Both the position numbers and the translations under genes were made by a program. Positions 35,012-44,008 of a stretch of DNA of 64,000 nt are shown here, piece after piece; within the stretch, counting starts at the first letter, position 1; each line of letters begins with the position of its first letter. Location: contig NZ_FQXM01000008.1 of the NCBI RefSeq assembly GCF_900129965.1, forward strand, positions 1 through 64,000, in the 5' to 3' direction. Source of the DNA: Clostridium grantii DSM 8605 (GTDB taxonomy: Bacteria; Bacillota; Clostridia; Clostridiales; Clostridiaceae). The notes under the pieces were generated by a model. The model was not told the origin of the DNA. It saw nothing but the letters and a program-made list of their open reading frames with translations, and made no database searches.

Positions 35012-35743
35012 ATGACTTTAGTACCTATACTTTTATTTGGAATTGTGGTTTTAATTACACATTTCATTGAAGGAATTACGGGTTTTGGCTGCACAGTCTT
35101 AGCCCTTCCTTTCTGTGTTTTACTAGTTGGAATTAAAAGCGCAGTTCCTGTATTAGTTATCCTGGCATGGATATTAGCACTTTATGTAATTATCATTGAT
35201 TTTAAAAATATTATATGGAAAGAATTTACAAGAATTGTGGTTTTTGTAGGTATTGGACTTCCTATAGGAATGATACTTTTCAGCAAACTGCCAGAAAGCA
35301 TATTAAAATCAATTCTTGGAGTATTCATGATTCTTGTTTCTATAAGAGGTTTATATACTAGCTTTAAACCTTCAACAAAAACACTTTCTTTAAATAAATA
35401 TGTCATGAATTTTATTTTATTCTTAGGAGGAATTATTCATGGAGCCTTTGGAAGCGGCGGTCCTTTTATAGTTATTTATGCAGCAAAAGCTCTTCCTAAC
35501 AAAAGTAATTTTAGGGCTACTATTTGCCTTCTATGGTTATCTTTAAATTCTGTAATAATAGTTAAGAATATTTCTGTTGGAGCTATAACGCCGGATGTTC
35601 TAAAACTATTGTTATTTACTATTCCTTTTCTAGTGGTAGGGATGTTGTTAGGTAACAAAGCCCATAATACAATAGATGAAAAAATATTTATCAAAGTAGT
35701 TTATGGTGTATTACTTATATCTGGATTCTTTATGTTTTTATAA
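35012..35743 (+). CDS. TauE/SafE-family permease, candidate isethionate exporter
   Basis: 243 residues, about eight membrane helices. The two family motifs are HFIEGITGFGCTVLALPF near the N-terminus and GGIIHGAFGSGGPFIVIY in the second half. TauE-type proteins export sulfonates and related anions in many sulfonate-degrading operons. It starts one base after the dehydrogenase stop, so the trio isomerase-reductase-exporter is one operon. The end product isethionate would leave the cell here. Confidence 0.82.
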   Translation: MTLVPILLFGIVVLITHFIEGITGFGCTVLALPFCVLLVGIKSAVPVLVILAWILALYVIIIDFKNIIWKEFTRIVVFVGIGLPIGMILFSKLPESILKSILGVFMILVSIRGLYTSFKPSTKTLSLNKYVMNFILFLGGIIHGAFGSGGPFIVIYAAKALPNKSNFRATICLLWLSLNSVIIVKNISVGAITPDVLKLLLFTIPFLVVGMLLGNKAHNTIDEKIFIKVVYGVLLISGFFMFL

Positions 35744-35749
35744 CATTTA

Positions 35750-35776
35750 AAAAGCTCTGTTATGAGCTTTTTTTAT
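35750..35776 (+). terminator. Terminator of the isomerase-reductase-exporter operon
   Basis: Stem AAAAGCTC (35751-35758) with GAGCTTTT (35765-35772), followed by T residues, seven bases after the exporter stop. It separates this operon from the GH50 gene. Confidence 0.9.
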
Positions 35777-36155
35777 TTACCCCATTATATAAGTTCTTTA
35801 ATTTCTTACTTAGTAAAAACCAAATTACTGTTTTTTTCTAATTTATCACCTAAAATATTATTATATCAGTATTATTAATATTGACTAATTCCAAATACCG
35901 GTATACAATATATTTATTAGATTGCATTCATTTTTTCTGTATACAGTATGTAACTTATTAAATTTGTTGTATTTTCGGTATGAATTAGTTTAAAAGTTGT
36001 TTTTAAACTTAGCACTTAAAATAATCCCTAGAAAAAATTATTTTATCTATGCTTTATACTGAGTACATATTTTTTAGAAAATATTTATAAAAGGAGATGA
36101 TAAAAAACTTAACGAATTAGCAATTAGCAAAAATATAATTAAGGGGGGTTACACA
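35777..36155. other. Regulatory region upstream of the GH50 gene
   Basis: A 379-base leader with no gene. A perfect 9-5-9 inverted repeat, AGTTTAAAA-GTTGT-TTTTAAACT, lies at 35987-36009. Further upstream are two GTATAC-centred patches (ACCGGTATACAA near 35896 and CTGTATACAG near 35938). The 19-bp palindrome of the SQ genes is not seen. An AAGGGGGG ribosome binding site precedes the ATG at 36156. Confidence 0.5.
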
Positions 36156-39100
36156 ATGGCATTTAAGAAAAAAACAGTAAAAAAATCAGTTTCAGCATTT
36201 CTTGCATTTTCAATGATAAGTATGTGCACTACTTTACCTATTAAGGCCGTAGAACAAAATACTTTTCCTACAAACATATCCTTTGAAGATAATGAGGATT
36301 CTTTAAACTATACATATGGCGGAGGCAGTTCTGATGTTACAGTGATTGAAAACGATACCATGAATGGTGATAAAGCACTTCAGGTGGTATATAAAAAAGC
36401 AGATTGGCCTGGAATGTATTTAAGACCAAAAAATATTGACAATGACGATACAACTATAGAATATTGGGATTTAGGCGATGATGGATGTTTATCTTTTGAT
36501 ATAATGAATCCAATGGACATCACACAGGAAATTTGTGTGAAATTTGATGATGAAACCTTATCGGGCGGTAATTCTAATTCCGTAGTTTATAAAATCAGTG
36601 TTCCAGCTAACAAAAAATCATCTTTTTATGTTTCAACCGGAGGTGAATTACCTGAACTTGGTATGCACACATTACCTCCAAGTGATGCCGGAACTCCAGC
36701 TTCATTCGGATGGGGTAAAAAAGATATTAATTTAAATCATATTACACAGATAACATTTTGGATAAATTCAAATAAAACCGAAAAAACTTTACTATTCGAC
36801 AATATTAAAGTTGTACCAAATTTAGCTTCTGACTTAACTTATATGAATAATGTTATCGACCAGTATGGTCAATATACAAAAGAAACTTGGCCAGGAAAAG
36901 TTACATCTGATCAAGAATTGATTGATAGTGTTGATAAAGAAAATGCTATCTTGGATGCTCAAATTCAAGCTATTAATGATGCAGGAAACTTATCTAAATA
37001 TGGTGGTTTGAAAGATGAATCTATGCGTCAGGAAGCAACTGGTCGTTTTTATGTAAAAAAAGTAGAGGGTAAATGGACATTTGTTGACCCAGATGGATAT
37101 CCTTACATTGCTACCGGTTTAGATATTGTAAGACTTGCTGACATGCTTACATGGATAACTGGTCGTGACGATGTTGACACATATGGTGTTAATATGTTTG
37201 AAAATTTACCTAGTAAGACAAGTTCCCTAGGAGACCACTATACAACAGTTTCAAACACGGTTAGACCACCCTACGGATTAACTTCCGGCGATGCATTTAA
37301 CTTCTATTCTGCAAACCTAGAGCGTAAATATGGTGATGACTATTTATCTGATTGGACAGATATGACACTAAAAAGATTTAAAGCATGGGGATTCTCTTCT
37401 TTAGGCTGTTGGGCTGAACCTTCTCTTTACTTTGGTAAAGGCGAAGAGAATAAAATGCCATACGTTGCAAATGGTTGGATTAATGGAACTCATAAAAAAC
37501 TAGATAACCCCGCACGTGGCGGTAAATTATCTGATCCATTTGATCCTCAATTCGCTATTAGTGCTGCCAACATGGCTACTAGTGTACAAGCCTATGGTGT
37601 AGATAGTGATAAATGGTGCTTAGGTATTTACGTAGATAATGAAATTGAATGGGGTAATGGACTTTCTGACTCCCAAATTTATTCAGTAATTGATGGTGTT
37701 TTTGCAATGGATGCTAACTTAAGTGATTCTTATGCAAAAAAGGCTTTTATAGAAATCTTAAAATCAAAATATGTTACAATTGATGAATTAAACTCTGCTT
37801 GGGGAACAACTCTTACATCATTTGATGATTTAAACGCTCCTTATACTGGAAAAATCAGTGATAAAAGTTTATTATTATCTTCACTTGCAGATAAATATTA
37901 TAGTACGGTTTCAAAAGCAGTTAAAGAGAAATTACCTAATGTACTTTATTTAGGCTCTAGACTTGCTCAATGGGGAACAAGTGCTGAAGTTGCACAAGCT
38001 TGTGCAAAATATGCTGATGTTGTAAGTTTTAACTGCTATAAAACTGATGTAAATCAAACTTGGATGAACCTTGGCACTTATGATAAACCTATAATAATTG
38101 GTGAATTCCATTTTAACGCAACTGATAGTGGTATGTTTGCACCAGGACTTGTTCCTGTAAAAACTCAAGCTGACCGTGGCGCTGCATATAAAGATTATAT
38201 GACCAGTGTTTTTGAAAGCGAATATTTTGTAGGCGCACACTGGTTCCAATATTATGATCAACCAATTTTAGGAAGAGCTTGGGATGGAGAAAATACAAAC
38301 GCAGGTTTTGTTGATGTAGCTGACCAACCTTTTACAGAGTTAGTTGATGCTGCAAAAGAAATAAATGAGCAATCCTACTCAATTAAATTTGGTTATAATC
38401 CATTGCAAGAAATTTCATTGAATGAAACATCTATTGAATTAAACAAAACTAATAATACAGCTTCCTTAGTTGTAAACGCTACACCAATTGATGCAAGTAA
38501 TTCTTCTGTAATATGGACCTCAAGTAATTCAAAAGTTGCAACTGTTGATACAACTGGTAAAGTAATTGCTATAGGAGATGGTTATGCTACTATTCAAGCA
38601 AAATCCGTTTCAAATCAATTTGCTATTGCTACTTGCTCAGTAAAAGTTACAGGTTTTGCAGATATCACTGTTCCTTCAACTTTTAGCAAGATTTCTTTTG
38701 AAGATGGAGAAACAAATAATATAAATCCTCTTGGTGGAAATGGAAAAGCTGTTGTAACAGAATTTATAAAAGATTCCACTCTAGATGCTGCAGTTACTAA
38801 TGGTGATAAAGCAACAAAAGTAACTATTGCTAAAAAAAGTGGAAGCGATGGAGAAGTTAGTACTTTAGAATTAACCCCTGATAGTTCTTGGAGTTTTGGA
38901 AAAGGAAATAAATTAAAGCTTGACGTTACAAATCCAAATGATTTTGGCATTCAAACTCGTGTAAACATTATGGATAATAATAACAGATTGCGTACTTACT
39001 ATTTCAATATTGCTGCTAATACAACTAGAACATTAACAATTGAAAACTTTGATAAATCAGCCGATAGTTGGGGTTCTGATGGATATTATGGTGCAAATGA

Positions 39101-40901
39101 TGGTCTTGACACAGAAAACATTAAGTTGATTGCATTATATCTTTGGGAAGCAGATGGTAATATTCCTGCTGACACAGAAGTTTCTTATATCGTAGATAAT
39201 ATTTTTGTTAAAGAAACTAAATCTTATGATTTTGATAAAATTTCATTTGAAACTGGAGAAAATATTACTGCTGCTTGTACCGGAAATGGAAAAGCAATTG
39301 CATCAATTATCGATACAGATGGAGTTACCCACGGTACAAATGCATCAAAAATCACGGTGAGTGAAAAAAGCGGTAAGGATGGTGTTAATAGCACCTATGA
39401 TATAGTACCTAGTGATACATGGAATTTTGGAAATGATAATATTTTGCATATAGACGTTAAAAATCCAAACAATTTTCCTATTCAATTCAGAACAAATATA
39501 AAAGATGATAATGGAGTATTACGCACCTATTATTTTCCTGTTTTAGCTGGTGAAAAAAGAACTCTAAGCATAAATAATTTTGGTGCTTCTGGAGACAATT
39601 GGGGTTCAGATGGTTTCTTTGGTGGAAGTGTAGGCCTGGATACTGAAAAAATCGATCTTCTTTCACTATATGTTTGGGAAGCTTCAGCGGATATACCTGC
39701 AGCAACAGAATTCTCATTTATAGTTGATAATATTTATATTGAAGAAGTTTCTCAAATTGTTGCTACTGCTACAACAGTTATTCTTGATAAATTAACAACT
39801 GACCTTACAAAGACTAACAAAGAAGTTATTTTAAATGCAGTTGTATATCCTGATAGTGCAGTTGATACTAGCGTTGTTTGGGCAACAAGCAATCCTCAAA
39901 TAGCAACTGTAGACCAAACCGGTAAGGTAACAGCTGTTGGAAATGGCACAGCTTATATTAGTGCTACTGCAACAGATAATTCTCTTGCAAAAGCATTTTG
40001 TAAGATTAATGTAACAGGAATGGAAGTTGTTATACCTCCTACAACTGATACAACAACTACTACACCAACCAATACACCAACCGATACAACAACTACTACA
40101 CCAACTGATACAACAACCACTACACCAACCGATACAACAACTACTACACCAACTGATACAACAACAACTACACCAACTGATACAACAACCACTACACCAA
40201 CTGATACAACAACCACTACACCAACTGATACAACAACCACTACACCAACTGATACAACAACCACTACACCAACAACTACAACAGATACAAATACTCCTGC
40301 TGTTGTAATAGCTGAATCAATTGATATAAAAAATAATTCAAAAGTTTCAAAATCATACTTTGAATCAATACTTGGTAAAGATAAAACTATTAAATTTATT
40401 GGTAATGCAATTACATGGTCATTTAATGGATTAGATTTAAACAAAGATTTTATATCATCAATGACTGATATTGATTTATCTATGGAAATTCCTTCTGATG
40501 AATTAAAAGGAAAAATCAATGACAAAGTTAAATCAATGATTGGAAAAAATGTACCCGTTTATGCCTTCTCCTTAAGTTACGATGGTCAATTACCTGGAAA
40601 AGCATCTATTACTATATTTGTAGGAACTGAATGGGCTAACAAATCAATAGATGTGGCAAGATACTTTTCAGATAAAAACACTTATAAAATTGTAGATACA
40701 ACTCAAGTTGATAAAAATGGTTATATGACATTTACAACTGATCATTGTAGTGACTACTTTATAACTGAAACATCTGTTGCAAAATTACCTAAAACAGGAT
40801 CAAGTATTGATACATCAATTCTTGTACTATTAGGAACATTAATGACATTATCTGGCTTAGTTTTATTTATTTCAAACAAGAAGAAAAAAGAAATGGCTTA
40901 A
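36156..40901 (+). CDS. Sortase-anchored multidomain GH50 (beta-agarase family) glycosidase
   Basis: 1581 residues, secreted. Signal peptide residues 1-31. A carbohydrate-binding-like beta domain (about 40-222) opens with ISFEDNED and recurs twice later (about 845-1020 and 1025-1200, each with SFE.GE and FIVDNI-type ends). The GH50 catalytic region is about 295-740: LERKYGDDY, WGFSSLGCWAEPSLYF, PYVANGWINGTH, acid/base Glu 496 in YVDNEIEWG and nucleophile Glu 650 in IIGEFHF. Two Big_2 domains are at about 752-832 and 1205-1285. Then a Thr-rich linker of TDTTTTTP repeats, a C-terminal beta domain, LPKTG at 1544-1548, a helix and KKKK. GH50 enzymes cut agar-type galactans; the true substrate is unproven. 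It sits between two SQ-pathway operons. Confidence 0.87.
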   Translation: MAFKKKTVKKSVSAFLAFSMISMCTTLPIKAVEQNTFPTNISFEDNEDSLNYTYGGGSSDVTVIENDTMNGDKALQVVYKKADWPGMYLRPKNIDNDDTTIEYWDLGDDGCLSFDIMNPMDITQEICVKFDDETLSGGNSNSVVYKISVPANKKSSFYVSTGGELPELGMHTLPPSDAGTPASFGWGKKDINLNHITQITFWINSNKTEKTLLFDNIKVVPNLASDLTYMNNVIDQYGQYTKETWPGKVTSDQELIDSVDKENAILDAQIQAINDAGNLSKYGGLKDESMRQEATGRFYVKKVEGKWTFVDPDGYPYIATGLDIVRLADMLTWITGRDDVDTYGVNMFENLPSKTSSLGDHYTTVSNTVRPPYGLTSGDAFNFYSANLERKYGDDYLSDWTDMTLKRFKAWGFSSLGCWAEPSLYFGKGEENKMPYVANGWINGTHKKLDNPARGGKLSDPFDPQFAISAANMATSVQAYGVDSDKWCLGIYVDNEIEWGNGLSDSQIYSVIDGVFAMDANLSDSYAKKAFIEILKSKYVTIDELNSAWGTTLTSFDDLNAPYTGKISDKSLLLSSLADKYYSTVSKAVKEKLPNVLYLGSRLAQWGTSAEVAQACAKYADVVSFNCYKTDVNQTWMNLGTYDKPIIIGEFHFNATDSGMFAPGLVPVKTQADRGAAYKDYMTSVFESEYFVGAHWFQYYDQPILGRAWDGENTNAGFVDVADQPFTELVDAAKEINEQSYSIKFGYNPLQEISLNETSIELNKTNNTASLVVNATPIDASNSSVIWTSSNSKVATVDTTGKVIAIGDGYATIQAKSVSNQFAIATCSVKVTGFADITVPSTFSKISFEDGETNNINPLGGNGKAVVTEFIKDSTLDAAVTNGDKATKVTIAKKSGSDGEVSTLELTPDSSWSFGKGNKLKLDVTNPNDFGIQTRVNIMDNNNRLRTYYFNIAANTTRTLTIENFDKSADSWGSDGYYGANDGLDTENIKLIALYLWEADGNIPADTEVSYIVDNIFVKETKSYDFDKISFETGENITAACTGNGKAIASIIDTDGVTHGTNASKITVSEKSGKDGVNSTYDIVPSDTWNFGNDNILHIDVKNPNNFPIQFRTNIKDDNGVLRTYYFPVLAGEKRTLSINNFGASGDNWGSDGFFGGSVGLDTEKIDLLSLYVWEASADIPAATEFSFIVDNIYIEEVSQIVATATTVILDKLTTDLTKTNKEVILNAVVYPDSAVDTSVVWATSNPQIATVDQTGKVTAVGNGTAYISATATDNSLAKAFCKINVTGMEVVIPPTTDTTTTTPTNTPTDTTTTTPTDTTTTTPTDTTTTTPTDTTTTTPTDTTTTTPTDTTTTTPTDTTTTTPTDTTTTTPTTTTDTNTPAVVIAESIDIKNNSKVSKSYFESILGKDKTIKFIGNAITWSFNGLDLNKDFISSMTDIDLSMEIPSDELKGKINDKVKSMIGKNVPVYAFSLSYDGQLPGKASITIFVGTEWANKSIDVARYFSDKNTYKIVDTTQVDKNGYMTFTTDHCSDYFITETSVAKLPKTGSSIDTSILVLLGTLMTLSGLVLFISNKKKKEMA
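40040..40290 (+). repeat. In-gene tandem repeat coding for the TDTTTTTP linker
   Basis: About nine units of 24 bases, each near CCAACTGATACAACAACCAC plus TACA, with synonymous variation (AACC/AACA, ACTGAT/ACCGAT). It encodes a Thr-rich wall-spanning linker. The number of units is likely to vary between strains. Confidence 0.9.
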
Positions 40902-40944
40902 ATAATAAAAAATATTATTTTAAAAATACCTTAGAAATAAAATG

Positions 40945-40990
40945 TATCCTATTAGAGTAGACAGTAACAAAATCTACCCTAATAGGATAT
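40945..40990 (+). terminator. Terminator of the GH50 gene
   Basis: The inverted repeat TATCCTATTAG near 40945 pairs with CTAATAGGATA ending at 40989 around a further short stem (GTAGA/TCTAC), followed by TTTCTG. Confidence 0.75.
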
Positions 40991-41118
40991 TTCTGTGTAT
41001 AATAAAAAAAGTATTTATAGTTTGTAGTAGCATAATTATACCTATTTTATAAATGTTTACTTGTTACATGTTAGTAATGCAACTTTTATAGCTTTTTAAA
41101 TGATTATTAAGTAAAATC

Positions 41119-41166
41119 AAAAGAAACAGTTGAAGATATTATTTGTTTTCCTCAACTGTTTCTTTT
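41119..41166 (-). terminator. Terminator of the transketolase/transporter operon
   Basis: Arms AAAAGAAACAGTTGA (41119-41133) and TCAACTGTTTCTTTT (41152-41166), 15 bp, located past the stop of the C-terminal transketolase subunit gene. Confidence 0.9.
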
Positions 41167-41194
41167 AAGATTTCATATTAAATTTTTATTTATT

Positions 41195-42136
41195 CTATTT
41201 CTTTAATTCAATAACTTCCTTAGCTGCTTTTACTATATCTTCAACTGTCATCCCATATTTATTCTTCAAGTAATCCATTGTAGCAACTTCTCCGAAGTGA
41301 TCTTGCACTCCTATTGCTCTTAATGGAGCTGGACATTTTTCTATTAAAACTTCTGCAACTGCACTCTTAAGTCCACCAATAACATTGTGATTTTCACAAG
41401 TTACTACTGCTCCAGTTTTAGATACTGATTTTAAAACTGCTTCTTCATCTAATGGTTTGATTGTGTGTACATTAATTATTTCTGCTGAGATTCCTTCTTC
41501 TGCTAATAATTTTTCTGCTTTTAAAGCTTCATCAACCATTATACCTGTAGCGAAAATAGTAACATCATTTCCTTCTTTTAAAGTATCTGCTTTGAATAAA
41601 TCAAATTCATAATTCTCATCAAATACTAATGGAGCCACCTTTCTAAACATTCTTATATAAACTGGTCCATCATAGTCTATTATTTGTTGAATTGATTTTC
41701 CCATTTGAACTGCATCTACAGGTTCAAAGATAACCATTCCTGGTATACTTCTTAAAACACCTATATCTTCCATACTCATGTGAGTTCCACCATTCAATTC
41801 AGCTGAAATCCCTGGGTCTGAACCTATAATTTTAACATTTCTTTTAGCGTATGCTATAGAAATAGCAACTTGGTCACAAATTCTTCTTGATGCAAAAGGT
41901 GTAAATGATCCTATAAAAGGAATAAATCCATATGATGCCATACCAGCAGCCACTGATGCCATATTTTGCTCTGCAATACCTACATCAAATGCTCTGTCTG
42001 GATATTTTGCTCTTAACCCCATTGTTCCATTTGCTCTAGCTAAGTCTGCATCTATTACAACTATTCTTTCATCTTTTGCCATTATTTCATCTAAAACTTC
42101 AGCTAATACCGCTCTAACTTCTTTATTTTCATACAT
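41195..42136 (-). CDS. sqwH: Transketolase C-terminal subunit, candidate sulfofructose transketolase
   Basis: 313 residues: pyrimidine-binding and C-terminal domains of a split transketolase. The conserved Glu that activates thiamine diphosphate is in VGIAEQNMASVAAG; FTPFASRRICDQVA and SDPGISAELNGGTHMSMEDIGVLRSIPGM are typical. With its partner it should transfer two-carbon units. In the sulfo-TK pathway SqwGH acts twice: on sulfofructose to give sulfoerythrose, then on sulfoerythrulose to give sulfoacetaldehyde, each time forming xylulose 5-phosphate. A plain pentose-phosphate transketolase would look the same at this level; the SQ assignment rests on the neighbours. Confidence 0.72.
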   Translation of the reverse strand: MYENKEVRAVLAEVLDEIMAKDERIVVIDADLARANGTMGLRAKYPDRAFDVGIAEQNMASVAAGMASYGFIPFIGSFTPFASRRICDQVAISIAYAKRNVKIIGSDPGISAELNGGTHMSMEDIGVLRSIPGMVIFEPVDAVQMGKSIQQIIDYDGPVYIRMFRKVAPLVFDENYEFDLFKADTLKEGNDVTIFATGIMVDEALKAEKLLAEEGISAEIINVHTIKPLDEEAVLKSVSKTGAVVTCENHNVIGGLKSAVAEVLIEKCPAPLRAIGVQDHFGEVATMDYLKNKYGMTVEDIVKAAKEVIELKK

Positions 42137-42148
42137 ATTTTTTCCCTC

Positions 42149-42973
42149 CTATTCTAATTCTTTTAATGCTTTTATTTTTTCTTCTTCACCAAAAGTCATG
42201 TTATGATTTGCTGCACCTTTATCTTCAACAAAGGATACACCTTTACCCTTGATTGTATTTAAAATTATCATAGTTGGTTTATTTTCGCATGTTTTAGCAG
42301 ACTCTACTGCAGTTGCAATTTCCACCACATCATGTCCATCTTCTACTACAATAACATTCCATCCAAAAGCTTCCCATTTCTTATCTAATGGATGTAGTCC
42401 GTTAACTTCTTCTACAGTTCCATCTATTTGAAGTTTATTATAATCTGTGAAAGCTATTAAATTATTTAATTTAAATTGAGCCGCAACCATTGCTGCTTCC
42501 CAAATTTGTCCTTCTTGACTTTCTCCATCACCAATCATTGCATAAATATATGCATTATCTTTTTTGATTTGAGATGCCTTTGCTATTCCCACTGCACAAG
42601 AAAATCCTTGTCCTAATGATCCTGCTGTCATATCAATACCAGGTGTTCTAAGCATATCGCAATGACTTGGTAAATTTGTTTCTGGTTTATTTAATGTATA
42701 TAATTCTTCCATTGGAAAGTAACCTTTTTCTGCTAATATAGCATATACTGTTGGGCCTGCATGACCCTTTGACATTATAAATCTATCTCTGCCTTCCATA
42801 CATGGATTTTTAGCATCTACATTCATTTCTTTATAGTACAAAACCACTAAAGCTTCTACTGGAGATAAACATCCCCCAATATGTCCAACTCCTAATGTTC
42901 CTATTTCATCTACTACTAATCTACGAATTACTCGACTTTTTTCTACTAAAAATTCTTGTTCGTTGCTATTCAT
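42149..42973 (-). CDS. sqwG: Transketolase N-terminal subunit, candidate sulfofructose transketolase
   Basis: 274 residues: the pyrophosphate-binding half. The thiamine diphosphate motif is GDGESQEGQIWEAAMVAAQFKLNN; GHIGGCLSPVEALVVLY, SKGHAGPTVYA and SLGQGFSCAVGIA are family segments, and TIKGKGVSFVED is near the end. The gap to the C-terminal subunit gene is 12 bases, so the two are made together. It follows the ABC permease genes by 121 bases that hold a hairpin and a palindrome matching other SQ-locus sites. RBS GGAGG precedes ATG at 42973. Confidence 0.74.
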   Translation of the reverse strand: MNSNEQEFLVEKSRVIRRLVVDEIGTLGVGHIGGCLSPVEALVVLYYKEMNVDAKNPCMEGRDRFIMSKGHAGPTVYAILAEKGYFPMEELYTLNKPETNLPSHCDMLRTPGIDMTAGSLGQGFSCAVGIAKASQIKKDNAYIYAMIGDGESQEGQIWEAAMVAAQFKLNNLIAFTDYNKLQIDGTVEEVNGLHPLDKKWEAFGWNVIVVEDGHDVVEIATAVESAKTCENKPTMIILNTIKGKGVSFVEDKGAANHNMTFGEEEKIKALKELE

Positions 42974-42989
42974 CCTTATTACCTCCTAT

Positions 42990-43008
42990 TTATTAAACCT
43001 TTTAATTA
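42990..43008. promoter_or_regulatory. Copy of the 19-bp palindrome upstream of the transketolase genes
   Basis: TTATTAAACCTTTTAATTA matches the reference palindrome in 17 of 19 positions. It lies directly upstream of the sqwG ribosome binding site. Confidence 0.5.
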
Positions 43009-43037
43009 ATTATGGTAAAAAATAACATTTAATACGA

Positions 43038-43069
43038 ACTCACAAAAGTCACTTTATCCATTTGTGAGT
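43038..43069 (-). promoter_or_regulatory. Hairpin between permease and transketolase genes
   Basis: ACTCACAAA (43038-43046) pairs with TTTGTGAGT (43061-43069). There is no immediate T tract on the minus strand. It could be a processing or partial attenuation element that sets different levels for the importer and the enzyme. Confidence 0.45.
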
Positions 43070-43094
43070 AATGATTGTTCTAAACTAGATATTA

Positions 43095-43988
43095 TTATCC
43101 CTTTACTGCTCCATTTGTTAATCCTGAAATAATTTGTTCTTGTAGTAATACATATCCAATCATACTTGGAATTATACTAATAATTATTGCTGCATACATT
43201 GATGTATAGTCTGTTGTGAATTGGTTTGAGAAATATCTAATACCTACTTGCATTGTTCTATTGGATTGAGATGAAGTAAGTAACATTGCATATATAAATT
43301 CATTCCAACAATATAAAAACTGAAAAGTCGCGGCTGTTACAATACCTGATCTTGAAAGTGGAAATATTATTTTGTAAAATCTTTGATAGAAGTTGCATCC
43401 ATCTATAACACCTGCTTCTTCAAGTTCTCTAGGAATTGTATTCATGAAACCTCTAATTATAAATGTTGATATCGGTAAACTTACAGCAGAATAAGTTAAG
43501 ATTAAAGCTGCTTTTGAATCATATAATCCCAAAGTTTTTATTACCATGAAATAAGGAACCATTAAAGAACATATTGGCACCAATATACCTGCTGTAATTG
43601 CTACGAATATACCTTCTTTAAATTTAAACTCAAATCTAGCTATTACATAAGATGCCATCGATGCTATCATAATATTTAAAACAGTAGCACAAAGACTTAC
43701 TATTACGGAGTTTACAAATAAAGTTCCTAAACCAGATACTTGAAAAGCATTAATGTAGTTTTGGAATTGTGGTATCTTTGGTAATCCGAAAGGTTTTGCT
43801 ATAAGTTCTGCATTTGTTTTTAGTGATGATATAAATAACCAAACTATAGGCAACAAAGTATAAAACATAAAAAACAAAAGAACTATTTTTGAAATAACTG
43901 AGCCTACTGTAATTTTTTCTTCTTTATTTTTTTTCATTTTTTTTGGATTCACAGTTAGATTTACATTGTCAATTGTAGAATTATTCAA
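43095..43988 (-). CDS. ABC sugar transporter permease, MalG type
   Basis: 297 residues, six helices after a Lys-rich N-terminus. The cytoplasmic coupling motif EEAGVIDGCNFYQRFYKIIFPLSRSG (EAA loop) is clear. TTG at 43988 is the start, with GGAGGTG upstream. It forms the inner-membrane channel with the MalF-type protein encoded 20 bases upstream. The position next to the SQ enzymes suggests uptake of sulfoquinovose or its glycoside. Confidence 0.88.
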   Translation of the reverse strand: MNNSTIDNVNLTVNPKKMKKNKEEKITVGSVISKIVLLFFMFYTLLPIVWLFISSLKTNAELIAKPFGLPKIPQFQNYINAFQVSGLGTLFVNSVIVSLCATVLNIMIASMASYVIARFEFKFKEGIFVAITAGILVPICSLMVPYFMVIKTLGLYDSKAALILTYSAVSLPISTFIIRGFMNTIPRELEEAGVIDGCNFYQRFYKIIFPLSRSGIVTAATFQFLYCWNEFIYAMLLTSSQSNRTMQVGIRYFSNQFTTDYTSMYAAIIISIIPSMIGYVLLQEQIISGLTNGAVKG

Positions 43989-44008
43989 TTCCTACACCTC
44001 CTATCCTA

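Noticed and set aside
40040..40290. CRISPR-like array
   Set aside because: Units are contiguous 24-mers without unique spacers and lie in frame inside a coding sequence.
39953..40525. Minus-strand frame coding for a Val-Gly-rich repeat protein
   Set aside because: It is the mirror image of the Thr-rich linker of the GH50 gene and has no ribosome binding site or family features.
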